DNA of 64,000 nucleotides from positions 6,386,001 to 6,450,000 of the forward strand of contig NC_065910.1 in the NCBI RefSeq assembly GCF_905147045.1, written 5' to 3'. How positions within the stretch are numbered: position 1 is the first letter of the stretch; each line of letters begins with the position of its first letter. The notes below the pieces were generated by a model, which saw only the letters and a list, made by a program, of their open reading frames with translations, was not told where the DNA came from and searched no databases. This stretch comes from Nymphalis io (lineage: Eukaryota > Arthropoda > Insecta > Lepidoptera > Nymphalidae). The translations under genes were made by a program, and so were the position numbers. Below, one piece after another: positions 59,001 through 64,000 of the stretch.

Positions 59001-62000
59001 TTTACATAATACGTTTTACGCAATAAGAAATTGTCCGTGCACAATTTAGATTAGGTATAAAACTCAAATTAGATTTGGTATAACGTCGAAAGACTTCGTT
59101 CGTTCCATTAGAAATGACAGAGCGATTTATCATGCATAGAAGTTGGTTCACGCACGCTGAAAAAAGTAACAATTTTCATCACCGTAGTTTAATGCATACC
59201 ATATGCGGCAGCAGCATTACCGGGATAGTTTTTTCAAAATTGTATTCGCTTAGATAATTTATATTGTTGGAATTTAATTTAGATAAAATAAGGACTCAAA
59301 CTTAAAAGTATATAATAAAAAGTAAAAATTGTAAAAATAAAAGTAAATATTACAATAAAAAGTAAGTCAAATGTCTTACTCCTTTCAGATTTCCTTTTGA
59401 TGTTATGAAGCATTTCAATATTTATCGCGAACGTCGCATTACCTTTACTGGAGCATATTATACATACAATCAATAAAATTTATCTCGAAAGTTGAGTAGT
59501 TGACAACAATTCAATATATTAGAAAAAGCAAAGCGATAAATTTTGTTTATAGAACGAAAAATGTCATTGAATATCAACAAATGTTTTTATAAAAACTGTT
59601 CCCAGGCCCGCAACTATTCGGAATCTATTTGCGTATCAATTGTATCGATTCGCATAGAACTCGATTCCTGTGTCGGTCGTAACATTACAGGCGGGTTCCT
59701 TGACTGCTCCGAGCCTAACTTTTTACTGCATACGAAAAAGAAATTCCGATTCAGCTTTAGGATTTTACGTTCAGTACAAGTTAAGAGAGATAGCAATCAC
59801 ATTAAAACTAAATATAATCATTTATTTCAGATTAAAAATTCATACAATTGTAAGTTACAATTTACTAAGATTAAGTTAGTAGATACAGATTATAAAAAAA
59901 TATTTGAAGTTAAATTAAATTGAAATTAGATCTATAAAATGGTTTAAATAAAATTAAAACTAAAACCTATTTCGAATTTTACAAATTTCATTATTCAATG
60001 AAATTGACTTGATTTATTAAATTAAATTATATTATATTAAATAAAATGCGTACATCCCTAATTATATTTACTAATAAGTTCTTGGTATTGAATAATCTTT
60101 ATATTACGTGTCTTGCGAAAGGGCTTTGGATTTTCTTAATGTCTTAAATAAATTGAACAACTTTAATATTTTTTGCTTCAATGAGATGAGAGAAGCATTG
60201 TAATGCGTATATCAAATAAAATCTCATTCAGAATAGTTTTTATACCCTATTAGACCAGTACAACCAACATAATATGCCAAATAATGAAACATAGATCATA
60301 TACACTACAAACCGGTTCATATTTATGATAAATTTAAAAAAAATAGCATACGCTAACCGTCATAGACATGGATCGAGCAATTTGTACATAAATTGGATTC
60401 AAAGTAGTCTATAGGGTACGTCTGTATTAAAGAAAGTTGTTGTTATCGTAAATAGGGACGAGTAAAAGGTGGGCTGATACGTCATGATATTTTTTCGGTT
60501 GATGATACAAAAATTGGGTAGGCGTGAACGAATTTACATATAGCAAATAGTCGAAGTCAATATAAAGACAATGCGCTTATTAGATAACTTTCGAACATAA
60601 CCATGTTCGAAATTTGAAACGCTTGATATTGACTATGGAACATGCAGGCACATCAAACAACTAAACTCAAATGAACAATACGAAGGTACACCAAATACAT
60701 GGTATATACAACACGTCTGTAGAGATTAAGATCGAAAAAAAGTTAACTATGTATATCAAATAATGCTCTACAGTAAAAAAATCTAGCGTTTTTTCTTAAC
60801 ACTACTTTCTAGTTGCCAACCCTAAATAAGAGTATTGCTGAGTCTTGCTAGTGAATGTCTCCTAAAATCGGGCATGTTTAACGTGAATTCGTTTTAAGTT
60901 CAATGTTGCCCCTTCAGTACCTGACGTGACACAATGCCTGTGAAAAACGGCATATTAAATAAAAACGGATAAAGCTTATGCTTGTATGTTATGAGGAACG
61001 TAAAATAAAACACTTATGCATGATGTGAGTTATTACAACAATAGCTTTATAGCAATCGAATTTGCATTTAATTTAAATTACAGATAATATTCACATTGTA
61101 CTTGTAAAAGTATAATTGATATTCAAAATGAATTAATATCAATTGTAATCTTTATATATAATTGACAAATATATATAAAAAAATATATATAATTTAACAT
61201 AATCTACAATTCTACAGTAATTTTCTATTTTATATTTGACGAAAACATTTTGAGCGCACTAATTTTTCATTTATGTCACGTGTATTAAGTTACACGCGCT
61301 TTGGATTCATTATTTAAATTTTATTTCAACCAGTTTCAAATGAATGCAGAAGGCAATCTAAATAAATGTTCTAAATATTATAAATAAATAAAAAATTCAT
61401 TTCAGACGCTTTCACACGAACGTTTAGTCGAGTCAAGATAACTTACAACGAGAAATACACAACCGTGATGAAATTCTATAAAGATTTAGAAACACCTGTT
61501 GATTTGTTTGATAAACTTGGTGTGAAACGCTTTTTCAAGATTTATATTCTAGCTTTGAAATCAAGATACCGACATAGAGGTAAGATATGAATTTTATTCT
61601 ATTTGATTTTTTAAAATCATTTTTTACTATTATTAATTGACAATACAAAAAAAGATAAAAAACGGTTTGAAAAAATGACGAAGCAACAGTGGTTCATCAC
61701 TTTTTTATATCATATCTAGGCGGACAGCCAAATGCGCCACCTGATGGTAAGTGGTCACCACCATTTGCCATCCACCACTTACCATTTTCACTGCCATACT
61801 CACCCTTTCAACGGGAACACAACAAAACTAAAGTATTACTGTGCGGCGAATATGTGATAAGTGGGTGGTACCACGGTAGACGGACTTACACAAAGCCGGA
61901 CTACCAAGTATCACTACTGGAATGATTCTATCAAGGAGACACAGGATGTTTATTTCAGTAAATGTTCACTATAAATGCTTTATGCGAAAATCAGTGACTG

Positions 62001-63319
62001 CTATCTTCATGATTTTTTACCTTGAATATTATATTACTATATTTTGATTTATTATTGGCTCTTCAATGTTTGCTTTAAATTTATGAAATTTGTGTTGGAT
62101 CATTATCTTCTCAAACATTTTATGGTATGATAAATATCTCGTTAGTTGTCGAGCTTAACAGAGCCCCGCTATAAAAAATATACATAATAAAAACTTTCTT
62201 AATTACTCACACATGATGTGTCACGTTATTCAATGATGACAACCAACTTAAATATTTTGTTGCGTGTATTCTTGTATCCGAGATGGCCCAGTGGTAAGAA
62301 CGAGTGAATCTTAACCGATGATCGTGGGTTTAAACCCGGGCAAACACCACTGAATTTTCATGTGCTTAATTTGTGATTATAATTTATCTCGTGCTTTACG
62401 GTGAAAGAAAACATCGTGAGGAAACCAGCATGTGTCTAATTTCACTGAAATTCTGCCACATGTGTATTCCACCAATCCGCATTGGAGCAGCGTGGTAGAA
62501 TAAGCTCCAAACCTTCTCCTCAAAAAAGAAGAGAGGAGGCCTTTAGCCTAGCAGTGGGACATACACAGGCTGTTACGGTACGGTATTCTTGAAATGTTGA
62601 TGATATTGATTATTATGATCAATGTCATATCACTTTCTGACTTTTCACGAACGTTTTCTCCGGTGAATCTTACTCGAGAACGGTCGCTATGGTCGAAATT
62701 GGTCAGGAGGATAATATGAATCAGATTCTTTCAGGTATAGGAAAGGAGATGTTAAAGGCGGCAGTAGCTCTCAGCGCAAGCGCTAGTGTTCCAGCAGTTA
62801 CGGGTATATTCACAACAAGCCGGAGTCAACAAATCGCAGATGAACTTGGTTTTGAAAAACACCGTGAGCTGTATTATGTGAGATACCTTATCAATGAACA
62901 AGTGAGTCAAGTATTTTGTAATGTATTTGGTTGGCCTCAAGTGTTATTTATTAGGAAGACAACGTTATATACTAAGAAATACATTTTTAATTTGTATATA
63001 AAAATAATGTTAAGGTACCATACCAATTACAGGCTCACTTAACATGCAAATATATAGAAAAATCTAATTGACAAAAAACAAAAAAAAATATCTTTAACTG
63101 ATATAAATTAAATATTGTTTTTTTGTTTTTTGTTTTTTTATTAATTGGTTTTAATCAATAGCCTTGTGCTTACAGATAGTATTTTGGGATACCGGCGTTG
63201 GTAATTATGGGGCAGCGCTGATGTCGTATAGGATCCCCTCCGTCGAGGAGCCTCAAGAATTGAAACCTCAGGCCTCTTCACGCTTTAACATACAGCCTGC
63301 TGAGGAGGACGAAGACTGA
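52905..63319 (+). CDS. GNAT-family N-acetyltransferase, complete five-exon gene, 271 residues
   Basis: Five exons join without a stop into 816 coding bases. The family moves an acetyl group from acetyl-CoA to an amine; insect members of this type include arylalkylamine (dopamine) acetyltransferases and many of unknown substrate. The acetyl-CoA pyrophosphate-binding motif (Q/R-x-x-G-x-G/A) is R166-H-R-G-I-G171, split by intron 3. The next helix is K-E-M-L-K-A-A-V. A later strand and helix read G-I-F-T-T-S-R-S-Q-Q-I-A with L206-G-F208, the usual 'S..A..LGF' end of the fold. No signal peptide or membrane segment is seen, so it is probably cytosolic. The C-terminus is acidic (A-E-E-D-E-D). Introns are 5,672, 2,498, 1,155 and 274 bp, with phases 0, 1, 1 and 0. 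A polyadenylation signal lies 35 bases after the stop. The substrate cannot be told from sequence. Confidence 0.9.
55998..56288 (-). mobile_element. SINE-like family B in GNAT intron 1
   Basis: A near full-length copy with CGCCCATAGACATTGGCAT and AGAGCTTCC-type changes in the head; poly(T) is eroded. Confidence 0.83.
56455..56655 (-). repeat. SINE-like family B, old fragment
   Basis: It matches ACATTGGCGCCGTAAGAAAT and CCACCAATCTTGGGAACTAA, and is more diverged than its neighbour at 55998. Confidence 0.7.
56820..57268 (+). other. Overlapping short frames, unassigned
   Basis: A GC-richer block (56980-57250) in GNAT intron 1 reads open in two frames, one with L-E-Q-S-L-V-T-Y-S-R-T-M-L-H-K-Y and W-R-L-K-F-P-L-P-N-K-L-A-R-R-K-R. 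It could be a decayed transposon or an unrecognised gene fragment. No splice signals tie it to the GNAT gene. Confidence 0.2.
58317..58607 (+). mobile_element. SINE-like family B in GNAT intron 1
   Basis: A well-preserved copy ending in a long A tail (58591-58607), only about 140 bases before exon 2. Confidence 0.9.
58748..58907 (+). CDS. GNAT acetyltransferase, exon 2
   Basis: The acceptor is the T-run plus AG at 58746-58747; it enters in phase 0 as L-T-Y-R-S-L-K-I-S-D. The alternative acceptor eleven bases further in gives a TGA within seven codons, so it was rejected. The donor is AAAA|GTATGT, leaving one base. The exon contains V-R-I-W-M-K-D-K-M-S-I-A-A-V followed by L-V-G-V-L-I-M-R-I, the central strands of the fold. 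Confidence 0.88.
58908..61405 (+). other. GNAT intron 2, mostly unassigned
   Basis: AT-rich with no clear SINE or LINE. A 126-codon plus-strand frame at 59543-59923 includes a GC-richer block (59600-59790, with S-C-V-G-R-N-I-T-G-G-F) but no recognised domain. It may be an old insertion. Confidence 0.4.
61406..61579 (+). CDS. GNAT acetyltransferase, exon 3
   Basis: The acceptor is TTTCAG and the donor is AGAG|GTAAGA. The exon enters in phase 1 and leaves in phase 1. It encodes N-A-F-T-R-T-F-S-R-V-K and ends I-L-A-L-K-S-R-Y-R-H-R, the strand leading into the acetyl-CoA loop. The codon completed across the junction is the motif's first glycine. It was recovered by translation and splice sites, as it is too short to stand out as a reading frame. 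Confidence 0.88.
61701..61907 (-). mobile_element. SINE-like family B in GNAT intron 3, shortened
   Basis: It keeps the CCACCTGATGGTAAGTGGTC end and the GTGGGTGGTACC core, with a deletion or rearrangement between them. Confidence 0.78.
62275..62582 (+). mobile_element. SINE family A in GNAT intron 3, 9-bp target-site duplication
   Basis: A full-length copy with a GTTACGGTACG tail. Flanked by GTATTCTTG at 62266-62274 and 62583-62591. Confidence 0.9.
62655..62715 (+). repeat. SINE E-like end fragment just before GNAT exon 4
   Basis: CGGTCGCTATGGTCGAAATT and GGTCAGGAGGATAATA resemble the end of family E at 27165-27205. It stops about 20 bases before the exon 4 acceptor. Confidence 0.5.
62735..62901 (+). 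CDS. GNAT acetyltransferase, exon 4 (cofactor-binding helix)
   Basis: The acceptor is TTCTTTCAG and the donor is CAA|GTGAGT. It opens with G-I-G-K-E-M-L, finishing the acetyl-CoA motif, and includes T-G-I-F-T-T-S-R-S-Q-Q and E-L-G-F. An ATG upstream at 62689 is in the same frame but lies in intron and repeat sequence, so I did not use it. Confidence 0.9.
63176..63319 (+). CDS. GNAT acetyltransferase, exon 5 and stop
   Basis: The acceptor is GCTTACAG. The 47 codons start I-V-F-W-D-T-G-V-G-N-Y, a typical last strand of insect GNAT proteins ('IVF.DTG.GN'), and end with an acidic tail and TGA at 63317-63319. Confidence 0.9.
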   Translation: MVFWDTGVGNYGAALMSYRIPSVEEPQELKPQASSRFNIQPAEEDED

Positions 63320-63354
63320 AATCTTCTTTTATTTCTTCTCTTCGGCCTTTGGTA

Positions 63355-63360
63355 AATAAA
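63355..63360 (+). promoter_or_regulatory. Polyadenylation signal AATAAA of the GNAT gene
   Basis: A canonical AATAAA lies 35 bases after the GNAT stop codon and nothing coding follows. This fits a short 3' untranslated region. Confidence 0.75.
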
Positions 63361-63545
63361 GTATATTAAAAAACGTCGTATTATTTATTGTTTGGCTGTA
63401 AACGAGATATGACAATTCCAGTAATTTAGAATTTATGCCAGTAATATTTTTGAACGTTTTTTATGATCCCGTTGTAAAAGCGGACATTGTCCCATAAAAT
63501 AATTACTAACCGTGTGTGAGCGGGTAATGGAAGTTACTAGTTTAA
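63361..63545. other. Non-coding, downstream of the GNAT gene
   Basis: Follows the polyadenylation signal; no feature seen. Confidence 0.4.
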
Positions 63546-63753
63546 AGTAACAGCCTGTGAATGTCTCACTGCTGGGGTAAGGCCTCCTCTCCTTTTTTTC
63601 TTAAAGAAGACGGTTTAGAGCTTATTCAACAACACTGCTCCAATGCGTTGGTGGAATACACATGTGGCAGAATTTCAGTGAAATAAGACGCATATACTCA
63701 CGATGTTTTCCTTTACCACCTACTAGCACGAGATGAATTATAAACTCAATTTC
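63546..63753 (-). repeat. SINE family A, 5'-truncated and diverged
   Basis: From GTAACAGCCTGTGAATGTCT to GCACGAGATGAATTATAAAC; the tRNA head is missing. Confidence 0.82.
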
Positions 63754-64000
63754 TTACTATTTAATTAAATTACATTGTCGCCATTATGAAAATAAAGTGG
63801 CAATAAAAAGTTATTTAATTCAAAATTCAAATTGTTTTGTAATAAATGTTAATAACACATCGATTTAATTAAGCTACGTCATAGCAGCGGTCTCGTCCCG
63901 ATGTCATTATCAAAGTTTTTTGTTTCGAAACTTTTTAATGAGATCCGTTTAGATATTGAAGAAAAATAACTTATTTAATATAACTTTCAAAATAACGCGA
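63754..64000. other. Non-coding end of the window
   Basis: AT-rich; nothing supported. Confidence 0.4.

Noticed and set aside
62689..63042. A separate gene starting with M-V-E-I-G-Q-E-D
   Set aside because: Its first part is intron and SINE E-like sequence. Its middle is GNAT exon 4 and its end runs into intron 4.
1..64000. A bacterial-type operon, prophage, toxin-antitoxin or CRISPR system
   Set aside because: Genes are spliced, intergenic DNA is full of eukaryotic SINEs and LINEs, and no ribosome binding sites or gene clusters are seen.

Overview
The window looks like nuclear DNA of a lepidopteran insect (moth or butterfly). It is AT-rich and sparse in genes. It carries spliced genes with GT-AG introns, many tRNA-headed SINEs with target-site duplications, poly(A)-tailed SINE-like repeats, and CR1/Jockey-type and RTE-type LINEs of the kinds common in Lepidoptera. 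There is no bacterial, phage, plasmid or CRISPR content. The species is not determined from sequence alone.

Two host genes can be supported. (1) On the minus strand between about 10.3 and 17.0 kb lie three exons of a RING-CH (MARCH-type) E3 ubiquitin ligase: 17014-16311, 14997-14887 and 10404-10317. Joined in phase they give a long polar N-terminus and a complete C4HC3 RING-CH domain. The expected membrane-spanning part was not found and probably lies left of base 1. (2) On the plus strand between 52.9 and 63.3 kb lies a complete five-exon GNAT-family N-acetyltransferase of 271 residues: 52905-53075, 58748-58907, 61406-61579, 62735-62901 and 63176-63319, with a polyadenylation signal at 63355.

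Layout. 0-10 kb (inside or beyond MARCH intron 3): two near-identical CR1/Jockey-type LINEs in tail-to-tail orientation (1650-5120 plus, 6395-10075 minus), with an RTE remnant between them. 10-17 kb: the MARCH exons, with SINEs and a LINE 3' end in the introns. 17-34 kb: gene-free, filled with SINE families here called A, B, C and E, including a SINE A nested in a SINE C, plus a set of dispersed fragments at 29-32 kb. 35.0-37.4 kb: a third LINE with an unbroken 642-residue reverse-transcriptase frame. 37-47 kb: SINEs, microsatellites, LINE 3' ends and old repeats. 48-50 kb: a degraded RTE LINE with a snap-back at its 5' edge. 50-52.9 kb: gene-free upstream sequence. 52.9-63.3 kb: the GNAT gene with SINEs in its introns. 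The end holds one more SINE fragment.

No cooperating multi-gene system was found. The most notable points are the splice reconstruction of the MARCH gene across repeat-laden introns, the large inverted LINE pair expected to be in its transcription unit, the complete GNAT gene model, and a well-preserved record of SINE nesting with perfect target-site duplications and copy-specific tails. Family names A, B, C, E and F are local labels used in this annotation only.
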